Below, piece by piece: positions 11,890 to 25,310 of a stretch of 64,000 nt of DNA; the first letter of the stretch is position 1; each line of letters opens with the position of its first letter. The stretch is from Tolypeutes matacus (Eukaryota > Chordata > Mammalia > Cingulata > Chlamyphoridae), in assembly GCA_026826555.1 (NCBI GenBank), contig JAKSZT010037198.1, positions 9,016,945-9,080,944 of the forward strand, read 5' to 3'. The position numbers were made by a program, and so were the translations under genes. The notes under the pieces are model-generated. The model did not search any database. It was not told the DNA's origin and saw nothing but the letters and a program-made list of their open reading frames with translations.

Positions 11890-13465
11890 TATAAACAATA
11901 TTACAATTAATAATTGCATGTACACATCTTTGTGTACTTTTAATTTTTGCCTTAAAAATACTGGAACTCTATCAAAATCCCAACTGAATTGTTTGTAAAA
12001 AGGAAAAGCTGATTTTAAAATTCACATGGAATAGCAAGATACCCCAAGTAGTCAAAATAATATGGAAAAAGAGGAATAAAGTTGGAGGACGCACACTTCT
12101 TGATTTCAAAACTTACAACTAACCAATTGTAATCAAGACAGTGTAGTACTGCCCTAAGGATGGCTGAATAGATCAATTGGGTAGAATTAAGAGTCCAGAA
12201 ATAAATCCATATGTCTCTAGTAAACTAATTTATAACAAGAGTGCTAGGACAAGTGTATAGTCACATGAAAAAGATTTAAGTGGACCTTTGTTTCACAACA
12301 TATGTAAAAATTAACTCAAAATGAATCAAAGGTTTAAATGTAAGAGCAAAAACTATAAAATTCTTAGAAGAAAACAGAGGTGCATCTTCATGAACTTTGT
12401 GTTGGCAAAGGATTCTTAGATAGGACAATAAAAAGCTTGAGCAACAACAACAAAGCAGAAAAACTGGAGTCATCAAAATTAAAAACATTCTGTTTCAAAA
12501 GACACCATTAAGAAAGTGAAAAGACAATCCACAGAATGGGAGAAAAACTTGCAAATCATATATCTCATAAAGGATTTGCACCAAGAATATATACCAAATT
12601 CTCATAACTCAATAATAAAAAGATAAATAAACCAATTAATGAAGGGGCAATGGATTTAAATACATTTTTCTCCAAAGAAGATGCACAAAGGACCAATAAA
12701 CATGTAACAATATGCAGGAACTAATATCATTAGTCATTGGAAAAATGCAAGTAAAAACCAAAATGAGATGTTTCACACATACCAAGATGTCTAGAATCAA
12801 AAAGTCAGATAGCAACAAGTGGGGATGTAGAGAATCTGAACCCTCATACAATGCTGGTGGGAATATAAATCACAGAGCTGCTTTGAAGAACTGTCAATGA
12901 TTAAACAGAGACATATAAACCAGCAAGTTCACTCCTAGGTCTGTTTCCAAGAGAAATGAAAACATATGTTCATAAAGAAAGTTGTACATAAATATCTGTA
13001 GCAATATTATTCATGAGAGCAATAAGGTAGAAACAACTCAAATGCCCATCAACTGGCAAATGTATAAACAGAATGTGGTATATCTGTACAATGGAATTTT
13101 ATTTGATCATAAAAAGTAATGAAGTACAGTACTGATACATGCTACTACATGGATGAATTTTGAAAATATTATGCTCAGTGGAAGAAGCCAGTCTATATAA
13201 TTCCATTCATATGAAACTAAGTTTAGGGGAATCTGTACAGACAGAAAGAAGATTAGTTAGTGCTTAGGGTTGGGGGGTGGGGGTGAGGACGCAGTAAGAT
13301 AGGAGGGCTTGTATTTTAAAGTGTTGGAAGTGTTCTAAAATTGTGGTGATGGATGTACATATCTACGGATATACGATATACCAAAAACTTTGTACATTTT
13401 AAATGAGTGAATTATATGGTATGTGCAGTCTATCTCAATAAAGTTGTTTGAAAAACAAAAAAAGA
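11890..13465 (+). mobile_element. Old L1 ORF2 C-terminus and 3' end
   Basis: From about 11940 the sequence follows L1 ORF2 ('aaaatcccaactgaattg', 'aatatggaaaaagaggaa'). It then follows the C-terminal coding area ('aaattaactcaaaatga', 'agaaaactggagtcatcaaa') and the classical 3' end ('caaatgcccatcaactgg', 'atggaattttat', 'ccattcatatgaaac'). It finishes with 'ctatctcaataaagttg', a polyadenylation signal (aataaa at about 13436), and a short A-rich tail at 13455. It is 5'-truncated and full of stops. Its 5' edge is split by the 11388-11874 insertion. Confidence 0.85.
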
Positions 13466-14835
13466 ATGGGACTTGATGTGTCAATAAAACTTCCAATTAA
13501 AATAATTCTAGATAACTGGGACTGCTTCATCTTGCCTCCTCACAGAATTTTGCTTTGGCTTTTTGCTATCTCTCTTAGTGGAGTCATATTAGCAAAAAAA
13601 AAAACCAAAACAAAACTATAATAATCTTTACTGAACTCGTGATGAATCTTTAAAGAAGACATGTTCTTTCTAGATCTCAATGTGCAATATTTGATACGGT
13701 ATTTGTGAATGATCATTTACATGTGTGGGAAGAGAATACATCACCATAGCTTACCTCCATTAGGTGCCCCACCATGATATGCCAGCCAAGGTTCTAAGCA
13801 TTATTTCCTGTATGATTATACAGATATGGAAACAGTACTGACTTACCCCAAAGCTATGATTAATAAACTATATGCCTAGACTTTTTATCAGTTAATAACC
13901 TCTCAAATTTGAAAGGTGTGTTGAGAATTATCAACTTTCAACGTAAGTCTGCCACAAATGAACCTAAATCTTTTGCAGTCCTTCATTAAAGAAAGCCATA
14001 TGCTACTGCCATTCTGAAGATGCAAGTGGTCTTTATTTATAGAATAAATTAAAGAAGAGCAGACATAGCAAGTACAAAAACTAGAAAACCCAAAATGTCC
14101 TGGGATGGAAAATAAAATGGGTTTTACTTTCAGACCCAGGCTTTGCTCTATGGAATAGTAACCATGAGCCATCATTTCTCTTATGTACAATTTCATTGAA
14201 AATGCATAATCTAAATTGAAAAGAAAACAGGAATATGTTTAGTTTCTACTAGGTGCTTAGCTACTACATTTAACTTCATTTCAACACTATGATGTTAGTA
14301 AGTACTATCAATACCATTGTGAGAAAACAGAATGTCTGTGATTGTGCTTTTAGTAGAAGCACATACATGCCCAAATGTATTCATAATATGTGCATGAGGT
14401 AAAAATAATACTGTGATAATCCCTTATAATTTGCAGTTAAACAAAAAGAAATCTCATCTTCTGACTGTGATATGTCCTGTAGACAAATTACTAATTGCCT
14501 AGTCACTATTAAAATGGGCAATAATTAACTAAAAATGCATGTTTAATGAGGATAGCAATGAACTTGACAAGTCCTTTGTAATGAATCTTGGATACCATGT
14601 CAAACCACATGTTCTGGATGAAGTATCACTCATTTCTACCAATTTATTCTCTTATTACAACAAACCAAGAAACACCTTTATTATGAATTTTTTCCAAAGT
14701 TCCTTAACACTAATGTAACCACTGACTATAACAAATTTACTTGTTATTTTAGCTCACTTCTTTTAATTCTTATTGTAGTTGTTATTTTATATTAACTGAG
14801 CAAAATATAACACTGCTTTTTTAAAGATAATTTTA
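13466..14835. other. AT-rich intergenic stretch with a MIR fragment
   Basis: No gene is recognised. An open frame of 97 codons on the minus strand (13903-14196) has no recognisable domain. A MIR remnant lies at 14225-14340. Confidence 0.55.
14225..14340 (-). repeat. MIR SINE fragment
   Basis: The succession 'tttctactaggtgcttagc', 'catttaacttcatttcaac' and 'gatgttagtaagtactatca' is the reversed MIR core: 'ctatgtgccagg', 'catttaatcctcac', 'gaggtaggtactatta' in consensus form. It is strongly diverged. Confidence 0.6.
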
Positions 14836-17800
14836 TTTTTTTAAATATTTTTAAAGATACTTAGATTATACAAATGTCACATAAAAAATATAGGGGATTC
14901 CCATGCTTTGTTCCCCACACCTCCCACAGTTTCCCACATTAACAACATCCTTCATTAGTTAGGTACATTCATTGCAATTGATGAACCCATTTTAGAGCAT
15001 TGCCACTAAGAGTGGATTAAAGTTTATGTTGTAGTTTACACTCTCTCCCACCCAATTCCATAGGTCATGGCAAGATTTATAATGGCCTGTATCTGTAGTT
15101 GCAATGTCATTCAAGACAACTCCCAAGTCCCATAAATGCCCTTGTATTACACTTGTTTTTCACTCTCCCTGTCCTCAGAACCTCCAGTGGCCTCTGCCTC
15201 CACATCAATGATATAATTTCCTCCATTGCTAGAACCACAATAAGTCTATAGAAGAATACCAGTAAGTCTACTTTAGTCCCCAATCCTGAGGCTTCTGGGA
15301 TGGTGATGTCCTCTCACCGTCTAATTGAGAGGGGGCTATAATCCCATTGGGCCAATGAATGGGACTCTCTTGCTTGCAGTTGTAGGCTCTCTTGGTTCCT
15401 TGGTATGGTAGTTGTCCATCACACCCCCATGTTAGTTTTCCTGTGTGAGACCAATGAACTGGAGAATAGGTTTTGCAACTCCGTTGACATTCAAGGCACA
15501 GCTGGCACATGGAGAGTCCAAAGATATAAGTCTCTTGGATGTACATCTACAAACTCTAGTACTAATTATAGGTTCAAATAGAAGGAAGAAGAGACATGTG
15601 TAGGGAAACCACAACTGAGCCTAACTGTCACTCTGGGGAGCATAAATTCCAAAGTAGGGCCCACTGGCAAGGCAACAAATTCCTGAGCTATCTGCCCTGA
15701 CTATACTGTCTGGATGTCTCCAGAGTCCTCAGGAGCCTTGCTATTTGGGGTAGTATCTACTTTGGCAGTCAAACAATCCTGCTGAGACATCCTTTGAAGT
15801 CTCTTAGCCATATAAAACTCATTTGTCTTTACCTTTCCCCATTCTGGTCAAGGTCTTTTTCCAGCTACATTGCTAGTTGATAGTAATCTCTCAGTGCCAG
15901 GGAGGCTCATTCCTGGGAATCAAGTCCTATGCTGGGGGGAAGGTAATGAATTTATATGCTGAATTCTGCTTAGAAAGAGGCCACATTTGAGCAGCAAGGA
16001 GGCTCCCAGGAGGCGACTCTTAGGTACCCTATATAGGTACCTAAGAGTACTAGGCTAAGTTTCAATTTCAAGAGTAAAGGTTCATACGCACAGTCATCAA
16101 TATCAAGGGCCTGTCAATGGACCATTCTCATTCACTAGTCATTGACCCTGTACTTGGGGGATTCTTGCTGATCTATTAGAGAATGTGGCAGAGCTCCCCA
16201 GGATGGGAATTTGATATTCCTTTGGTTAGTGTGTGACTCTCCACCACAGTGACAATGCCCCATGAAAAATTGCACACATTTATATGCCTTATATGTATGC
16301 CCAGGTGAGCGTCCTTCCATATATCCCCTATCTCGGACAACCCACACCAATGCCTCCTCTGTCACAGTTGTAACCCTTCTGTGATACAAAACTTCTTCAA
16401 AAATGAAGCTAATAAAACACCAAATACTATTAATAAGAAAATAATAATGATAGTTTCAAAAATAAGAAACAAAATACAAAAAAATGAAAATAATTAAAAA
16501 ATAAAAATTTGGGATAATAAAAATAATGGACAAATATTTAAAACCTTTTTTGACATTTTCCTTTTCATCACTGTAAGATCTGTTGTTCTATATGTACAGT
16601 AACATTGTCTTCAGTTTATTCCCCTAGTGTCTTATTTTTTTCTAATTAATTTTTTGCATTTTGTCCTCAAAAAAGTTTTAGGTTACAGAAAAGTCATGTA
16701 CTGAATACAGGGGACTCCCATATACCCAACATCCTCCCCATTTTCCCCCTTCCCCTATTAATAACATTTGGCATATGGATGGTAGATTTGTTACAGCTGA
16801 TGTACAAATATTGAAACATAGCTACCAACCATGGTAAATGGTTTACATTATGGTTTACATTTTTGACCATACACTTTTATAAACTTTGATGCAATTCAAC
16901 ATGGCCTGTATCCATCATAGCAAGATCAAGTAGAACACTTCCATCTCCCCCCAAAATGCCCCCTGTTCCATCTATTCTATTCCTCCCACCCCCTCCCCTT
17001 GAGACCCTCAGCAACCACCAGGCTTCACTCCTGCCCCTCTGTTTGAGAACATAGTGGACCTCCCCAGGATGGGAGTCCACCAACTTGCCACTGATTATAT
17101 GGGCTTCCACCCACTGATATAATACACATTGGCAAGATGAACACTCACACTCTTCCTAGAAGGCTGCCTCAGGTGTACTTTGTTCAGAATGTCCCCCACA
17201 TGCAACACCCAAAACCAGCAACTCTTACTTGCCATATTGCCAAATGAGCATTCCCAACATTGTAGTTTCAATCATGTACCCGCCAATCCCCAGTGTTCAC
17301 CTGCTCCCTCCCCCAACCCTCACCTCAGTTCCATGGACAGTCCAACCCACAATCCCCACCCCACCTCCCTGAAAAACTAGCACCACCTAACTTAAAAGTA
17401 TCATTACACCACTGTCATGATTCTCCAATGTCCAACTAAACACTTCCTGCTTATCATAGATTTTGCTTATATGGGTATTAGCTCCCAACCTTCTTCTCCC
17501 TTTCTATTTCCTGTAAACATATTCTCCAGACTCTAGCTCTGTGAGTCTGCTCAATTTGCTTAATTCATATCAGTGAGGTCATGTAATATTTGTCCTTCAG
17601 TGCCTGGCTTGCTTCACTTAACATAATGTTCTCAAGATTCATTCATTTTTCCCCATGTGTTAATACTGTATTCTTTCTTACAGCTGAGTAATATTCCATT
17701 GTAGGTATATACCACAACTTATTTATCTATTTATCTGTTGAAGGGCATTTGGATTAATTCCAAGTTTTGGCAATAGAGAATAAAGTCTCTATGAACATTG

Positions 17801-20800
17801 GTGTGCATATATCTATTCGTGTCCTTGCTTTCAGTTCTTCAGGGTACATACCCAGCAGTGGAATAGCTGGATCGTATGGCAGTTCTATAGTTAGTTTTCT
17901 GAGTAACTGCTGAACTGTTCTCTACAGTGGCTGCACCATTCTGCATTCTCACCAGCAGTCAATGAAGGTTCCCATTCCTCCACATCTTCTCCAACTCTTG
18001 TAGTCCTCTATTTTAATAGCTGCCAGTCTAATGGGTATAAGATGATATCACATTGTAGATTTGCATTTCCTTTATCGCTAGTGATGTTGAACATCTTTTC
18101 ATGTGCTTTTTAGCCATTTGTATTTCTTCTTTGGAGAAGTGTCTATTCAAATCACTTGCCCATTTTTTAAATGGGTTATTTCTGATCTTATTTTCGAGGT
18201 GTAGGATTTCTTTATATATGCTAGATATTAGGCTATTATCAGATATATGGTTACCAAATATTTTCTCCCATTGAGTAGGATGCTTTTTCACTTTCTTGAC
18301 AAACTTCTTTTAGATGCAAAAGTTTTAAATTTTGAGGATGTTCCATTTATCTATTTTTTTTTTTCATTGATCATGCTTTGGGTGTAAAGTTCATGAAACT
18401 GTTTCTTAATACAAGATCCTGTAGATGCTTCCCTACATTATCTTCCAAGGTCTTTCTGATCTTGGCTCTTATATTTAGATATTTGATCTGTCTTGAATTA
18501 ATTTTTGTATAAGGTGTGAGATGGTGTTCCTTTCTCATTCTTTTGCATATGGATATCCCATTCTCCAAGCACCATTTATTGAAGAGGACATTCTCTCCTA
18601 GTTGAATGGGCTTGGTGGCCTTGTCAAATATCAGTTGACTGTATATGTGAGGATCTATATCAGAACTCTCAATTTGGTTCCATTGGTTAGTATGTCTACC
18701 CTTTTGCCAATACCATGCAATTTTGACTGCTGGAGCTTTGTAGTATGTTTTAAAGTCAGGTAGTGTGATTCCTCCAATTTCATTTTTCTTTTTCAATATG
18801 TCTTTGGCTATTCGGGGCCTCTTGCCCTTCCAAATAAATTTCATAGTTAGTTTTTCCAATTCAGTTAAAAACTGCAGTGGTGACTTTTATTGGGATTGCA
18901 TTAAATCTGTAGATCAGTTTGGGTAGGATAGACATCTTAATGATGTTTAGCTTTCTTACCCATGAACAGGGAATAGTCTTCCAATTATTTAAGTCTTTGA
19001 TTTCCTTTAACAGTGTTGTGTAATTTTCTGCATACAAGTCATTTAAATCTTTAGTTAAATTTATTCTGAGGCATTTTATTCTTTTAGTTGCTATTGTAAA
19101 TGTGATTTTTTTTTCTCTTGATTTCCTCCTCAGGTTGCTCATTATTGGTTTACAGAAATGCTACTGATTTTTGCACTTTGATCTTTTAACTTGCGACTTC
19201 TCTGAACTCATTTACAAGGTCTAGAAGCTTTGTTGTAGATTTCTCAAGGCTTTCTTTGTATAGGATCATGTCATCTGCAAATAGTGAAATTTTTATTTCT
19301 TCCTTTCCAATTTGGATGCTTTTTACATCTTTTTTTTTGCCTAAGTGCTCGAGCAAGTACTTCTAACACAATGTTAAACAGAAGCAGTGAAAGTAGGCAT
19401 CCTTGTCTTTTTCCTGATCTTAGAGGGAAAGCTTTTAGAATTTCACATTGAATATGATGTTAGCTGTGGCTTTTTCGTATATAATCTTTATCATGTTGAG
19501 GACGTTTCCTTCTGTTCCTATCTTTTGTAGTGTTTTCATCAGGAAAGTTTGCAATATTTTGCAAATGCTTTGTCAACATCTATAAAGATGGTCATGTGTT
19601 TTTTTCCTTCAGTCTTATGTGGTGTATTACATTGATTGATTTTCTTATGTTGAACCATCTTTGAATACCAAGGATGAAACCCACTTCATCATGGTGTATA
19701 ATTTATTTGATGTGTTGCTAAATACGGATAGCAAGTATTTTGTTGAGGATTTTAGCATCTAGGTTCACTGGAGATATTGGTCTATAGTTTTCCTTTCTTG
19801 TGGCATCTTTGTTTGGCTTTGGTAGTAGGGTGATGTTGGCATCCTAGAATTAGTTAGACAATGTTCCCTCTACTTCTATTTTTTGGCAGTGTTCAAGCAG
19901 GATTGGTGTTAGTACTTTCCAGAATGTTTGGTAGAATTCACCTCTGAAGTTGTCTGGTCCTGGGCTCTTCTTAGTTAGGAGGCTTTTGATGACTAATTCT
20001 ATCTTGTTACTTTTGATTGGTCTGTTGAGTTCATCAATTTTTTCTTTTGAATTGTGGGTTGCTTGTGTGTTTCTAGGAATTGGTCCATTTCCTCTAAATT
20101 ATCCATCGTGTTGGCATATAATTTTTCAAAATATTCTCTTATGATACTCTATATTTCAGTGGGTCAGTGGTGATATCCACTTCCTTGTTTCTTATTTTAT
20201 ACATTTGCATCTTCTCTCTTTTTTTCTTGGTTAGTTTAGCTAAGTGTTTGTCAATTTTATTAATCTTCTAAAAAAATAAACAGTTTTTGTTTTTTTAAAA
20301 ATTTTTCTAGTGTTTTCTTATTTTCAATTTCATTTAGTTCTATTCTAATCTTTGTTATTTCTTTTTTTCTATTTTCTCTGGGATTAATTTGTTGTTCTTT
20401 TACTAAGTCCTCCAGGTGTGCTGTTAAAACTTAGATTTTAGCTCTTCTTTCTTAATATAGGCATCATGGCTATGAATTTCCCTCTCAGTAGTGTTTTTAC
20501 TGCATCCCATAGGTTTTGATATGTTGTGTCATTTTCATTTGGTTCAAGGTAGTTACTGATTTCTTTTTTATTTCCTCCTTGACCCATTGTTTTTCTAAGA
20601 GTGTGCTGTTTAACTTCCACATCTTTTTGCCTAATCTGGTTCTCTGACCCTTAGTGATTTCCAGCCTCATTCCATTGTGGTCAGAGAAATTACTTTGTGT
20701 AATTTTGATCTTTCTGAATTCATTGAGAGTTGTTATGTGGCCCAGTATGTGGTCTATCCAGGAGAATGATCCATGTGCACTCAAGAAGAATGTATATCCC

Positions 20801-21585
20801 ATTGTATTGGGTGTAATGTTCTGTATATGTCTATTATGTCCAGGTCCTCTAATGCATTATTCAAAGCCTTTGTTTCTTTATTGATTCTCTGTCTAGATGT
20901 TCTGTCTAATGGTAACAGTGGCATATTAAAGCCCTCCAGTATAATTGTAGAGGAATTTATTTCTCTACTTAGTTTTTCAAGTATTTGCCTCATGTATTTT
21001 GAGGCACCTTGGTTAGGTGCATAAATGTTTACGATTGTTCTTGCTTCTTAGTAGAATACTCCTCTTATTAATATATAGTGTCTTTCTTGTCTCTTAAAAT
21101 AGTTTTGCATTTGAAGTCTATTTTGTCCAATATTATTATAGCTACTCTTGCCCTTTTTTGGTTATTGTTTGCTTGTAAAATTGTTTTCCAACCATTCAAT
21201 TTCAGCTTCCTTGCATCCCTCGGTTTAATGTGGATTTTTTCTGGCAGCATATAGATGGGTCATATTTCCTTACTTGTTCTGCCAATCTGCATCTCTTGAC
21301 TGGTGAGTTTAATCCATTAACATTCAATGTCATTACTGTCAAGGAATAACTTACATCAGCAATATTTTCTTTAGTTTATGTATGGTATATGTTGTTTTTG
21401 TTTCTTTTTTTATCTTTTAAGTTGTTCTTACACTCTCCTCCAACTTTCTCTCTCCTGTTCTTTTCCTTTCAACTAGCAGAACTCCCTTTACTATTTCTTG
21501 AAGTACAGGTTTCATATTGACATATTCTCTTAATTTCTGTTTATCTGTAAATATTTTGTACAATAATTAGAATTATCGTTTCACT
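14836..21585 (-). mobile_element. 5'-truncated L1 with an unusually long 3' UTR
   Basis: Reading the minus strand from 21585 leftward, one finds the last part of ORF1 (aacagaaattaagaga, 'tacttcaagaaatagtaaagg'), a spacer, ORF2 (about 21290-18028), and then a 3' UTR of about 3.2 kb. The 3' UTR has a first part at 18027-16560, an AT-rich linker at 16560-16400 and a second part at 16390-14836, ending in an A-rich tail (T-rich on plus at 14818-14860). The same order of 3'-UTR parts occurs in the element at 499-4040, so the whole is one L1 type and not a nested pair. No clear TSD was found. Confidence 0.8.
18028..21290 (-). pseudogene. L1 ORF2p (endonuclease/reverse transcriptase), broken
   Basis: ORF2p provides the nicking endonuclease and reverse transcriptase for target-primed retrotransposition. 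Pieces of the endonuclease domain are readable at 21250-21068 (ending with the KIDFK region) and 20993-20497, including SDHNGM near 20690, the endonuclease signature around the catalytic histidine. The RT catalytic block reads FADDMILY at 19253-19283. The post-RT region is open at 19142-18861 and 18859-18371 (IWKGKRPRIAKDIL). The C-terminus is open at 18291-18028 ([17 protein letters not shown]). Stops and frameshifts separate these blocks, notably across 19143-20438. Length and order fit a once full-length ORF2, so only mutation and not deletion inactivated it. Confidence 0.85.
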
Positions 21586-22984
21586 TGGAGAGAACTGATA
21601 TAGTTAACTGATATAGTTAAAATATTCTGTGGGTTTTTCTGCAGACAAATAATAACCACAAAAATTAGCTTTAAAAAAATATCAATTTATACCAAGAAAA
21701 CATTTATTAACAAGGTAGAAACACTTTCTGATTTATTTCTTTATTGTGGTTTAATTCAAAAACCATATTATAATTACTGTAGCTCTTCACTGTCCTTGTT
21801 CAGCCTAATTGCCTGACAAATCACTGCTGTTAAATAAAATTAAACACAGAACAAATCCAGGCAATCTTAAATGTTCTTAAATTGCACATTCACCTTTGAC
21901 ATACAGAGATGTAAATATAGACAAGTTTTAATTTTTAAAAAATTGCCAAGTGTGGAAGATATCCAGAACTAGACGAGAAAAGATATAAATTAAATTACTC
22001 TGTGTGCATAATAGGAAAAGACATGGATATAGTCAGTGAATACTGAATAACAATGGCTTCTTGTGTCTTCATTCTTCTTTTGTATTGTATGGTCTTTGCT
22101 TAATCTTTGCTTTCAGAGCTCTATTTGACCCATAAGTCAATGAGATTTCTCTAATATCTCCAAACCCAAAACTTTATCTGAAAATAAAAGAATGAAGATC
22201 TGAGATCCAAGGTATGGGTTTTACATTTCCAAATATCCTTACCACCCTAACACCTGAAGGTGTGTGAGCGTTGTTTGTTCTGCACAATTCAGTCAACAGT
22301 ACAATTCTTTCAGTGCTTCAAAAGGCGAGTGTATGCAACGTAAGTAGAGGAGGTTACCCCACCACCTGATGAACACACAGACTGATCTGGTCCTCCAAAT
22401 CCCTTGTTTTGTGGAGTATTTTAACTTCTGAAAATGAATGTAATCTGTGCAGATAGCAGGCAGACAAGAAGATAAAGATCCCATCTATGCTAAGTTTGCA
22501 AATCTCTGTTCCAACCAGGAACAATATGTATAATTTTAATCAGGTTTTTTTTGTTTTGTTTTTTTTTTAGCCTATGTTTTTATCCATCTCAGCTTTCCTT
22601 TTCAAAACAACTAAGGGAGCTGTTTAGTATCAGCCATACATATATATCTTCAAGGAAGTTTCATTCTTGGACACCAATTATTTAAATGAAGAACACTCTA
22701 TTGGAGACATAGAAATAAGTGAGACTTGGGTCTCTGAAAATACTGAAGTTTTCCAGAGCTCTTGGGCAGCTTTTTTGGTATCAAGAATTCCCAATAGTTA
22801 CATAATCAAAAATTTCTATATAGCCCTAAGTGTTTAAGAAATGCAGAATAAGGCTTATAAAATAGAAAAATATTTAGGGTGTGGGTGATTAGAAGAAGGC
22901 TACATGACAGAGTAAATTCAGTGGTAGAGACACTGGAAAGAGGACAACTAAAAAATTGTTTTGGACAGGAAATTCAGAGTTCAA

Positions 22985-23110
22985 GATCTAATTGGCCTGC
23001 TATTTTGTATGTAGATTGTCTCACTTATTCTTCACAGTTTCTCTGGAAGTTACCTATCTTTATCCCCAGTTTACAAAGGAAATGACAGTCCAATTTGTAT
23101 TTAAGTAGAA
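22985..23110 (-). repeat. MIR-like fragment
   Basis: 'cttattcttcacagtttctctggaagttacctatctttatccccagtttacaaaggaaatg' follows the reversed MIR core (cattt-aatcctcac, gaggtaggtactatta, ccccattttacagatgagga). It is diverged. Confidence 0.55.
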
Positions 23111-25099
23111 TGCCAATCTACTGCATCCTGATGCCAGAACTTTCAAGATGGGACAATAGAAATTAGTTGCTAACATGCTGGTAAAGGTCACAAGAGCATT
23201 GAAAATATGTGGTCACTGAAGTGTAAATCACATGGCTGAGAAAAACTCCTGGGAAGGTAAGAATATAATGTCCAGAGGAGAAGAGAATTTTGAGTCAGGT
23301 CCTAAAATCGCTATGGGTCAAAGTTGGAGTGCCTCCAAGATGGCTAGATAGTTTGAAATATGAAGTGTGTGGTAGGGGAGAGATCATAATGCTGGGAATC
23401 TGATGAATTCAGAGGAAGAAGGTTTGTGGAGTAAAATTGCTTAAACATTTGACTTAAAACAGAAAACAGAATGCCAACCCCTTCTCCAAGGAAAGTGGAT
23501 GAATACAAGAATGAAGGAAGTGGCAGGATAAAGGGCTACACATTTTCAGGTGAGGCTTTATAAAACTGTGCACTTCTTCCATTTTGCTTCCCTATGCATC
23601 CCAATCCAATCACAAAGAGCAAATCTAATTTGTCTTCCGTAGGATATTTTTAATATATCTTAATATTGTTTTTTTAGCTTATACTCATTATTCTGAAACA
23701 CATCCGGATAGTTTAATCTTCCATTGTAATAACTGTTTCTTGATGTGGGAAGATACAAGGAATCTTCATTATCATTATTTTTATCATTAATAGTATTAGA
23801 ATTACTCCAGCTGCATGGTGTGAAGGTGTTTTAATATATATAAACATATTGCCATTTATCCATTAATGATGGATTCAGCAGGGTACTATATAAAAATGTA
23901 AAGCAAATGAAGCTAATTTCTGCTTATCTGAAATATTTTCAAGGAAAATTTATTTTAAAATTACCTATTTATGTAGTAGAAACAGAGATATTAATTTCTC
24001 ATGTTGTTCAAAGCCACCATATAGTCATCTTTACTATATTATCTTCCAATATGGATTATAACTTATTTCCAAGGTAACTTAATGGTTGGGTATAATATAA
24101 TTCACACACTATTTATAAAATGGTTGGCATGCTTTTAACATGAGCATACTGTACATCGCTTTTTTAAAACTTAAGAACTGCCATGCTTTCTATAAACAGC
24201 ATTATCACTATATCGTTTTTGTAGATAATATATTGCATTAAAAATTTTTATGAATCAAACAAGTTTTAGGCATGAAAAACAACAACAAAATAATCTGGCT
24301 CTTTGAACACAAGTCCCTTTTGTACAATTCACTTTTTCATTAACATACTTTATGTCTTATGTGTTTGGGCACATTTATTAGTATTTCATTTAAAAATGTC
24401 AGTCTTATCTATTCATCTCTCAATAACAAACAGAAATGTGCTTGAATTTTTAGTACAAACAAACCTGTAACATTATTATGATGGCAATGGATATTTAACC
24501 TTTATATCTAAATATTATTGTCATTGACAAGAGAAACGATGATGTCTAAGATAGCAATGACTTTAACAACTTTTAAAATGAAATCTTCTTAGTGGATAAT
24601 ATTTCCATTCAAGACAAAATTTACCTGTGACAATTAGACAGCTTCTTATAATAGAACATACCATCATCATTACATAAGGGTGAGATTTTTATATAAACAC
24701 AACAATCAGTGATAAATAGATTATTGACAAATAAGGCAAAGTGTAATGCTCACAGTCAAGTAGATTTTTAGGGGCAAAGCAGAAAATCAAATTTGGGTAT
24801 GTAAGGATTAAATTCCAATATAACATAAACACCTAGGGATATAAAAAATAATTTATTTTAACTAGATACTGTTATTGGATATAGCTAATGTGACCCACAT
24901 TTCAAATTCTAACATTTGATAGAATTTGAAACCGTGGACAGTTTAGAATAAGGATATAGAAAGCTAAGGGAATTAGTTTCAATCCAGTTACCAGACAGAA
25001 AGTAAGTCAGGACTCTATTGCCAGATTAATTGTGTATTGTAGTTAAGAAGGCCTAAGGCACAAATTTGAAAAGGAAGTGAATTTGGTAAGAAATACTGC

Positions 25100-25310
25100 A
25101 GAATTAGGAACCAGGAAAGTTGTTTTATACTTTCAACTCTGCAACAAGTGACTTAAAAAAAAGATATGCTGAACATCCTTTACCTCATTTTCTTCACCTG
25201 CTCACTAACAATAAAACACTCATCCTAAGTCACTCCCTAGATTATTTTGAAGATTAAATTAAATAATGCTCATGAAAGTATCTTGTAGCCACAATGTGTT
25301 ATATACATAT
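25100..25310 (+). repeat. MIR-like fragment
   Basis: 'gcaacaagtgacttaa', 'ttacctcattttcttcacctg' and 'attttgaagattaaattaaataatgc' follow the MIR core in forward order: cttaacctctctg, tttcctcatctg, gtgaggattaaatgag. Confidence 0.5.

Noticed and set aside
14836..16400. Separate element nested at the 3' end of the minus-strand L1
   Set aside because: The same two 3'-UTR parts occur in the same order in the TSD-bounded element at 499-4040, so a single long 3' UTR is the simpler reading.
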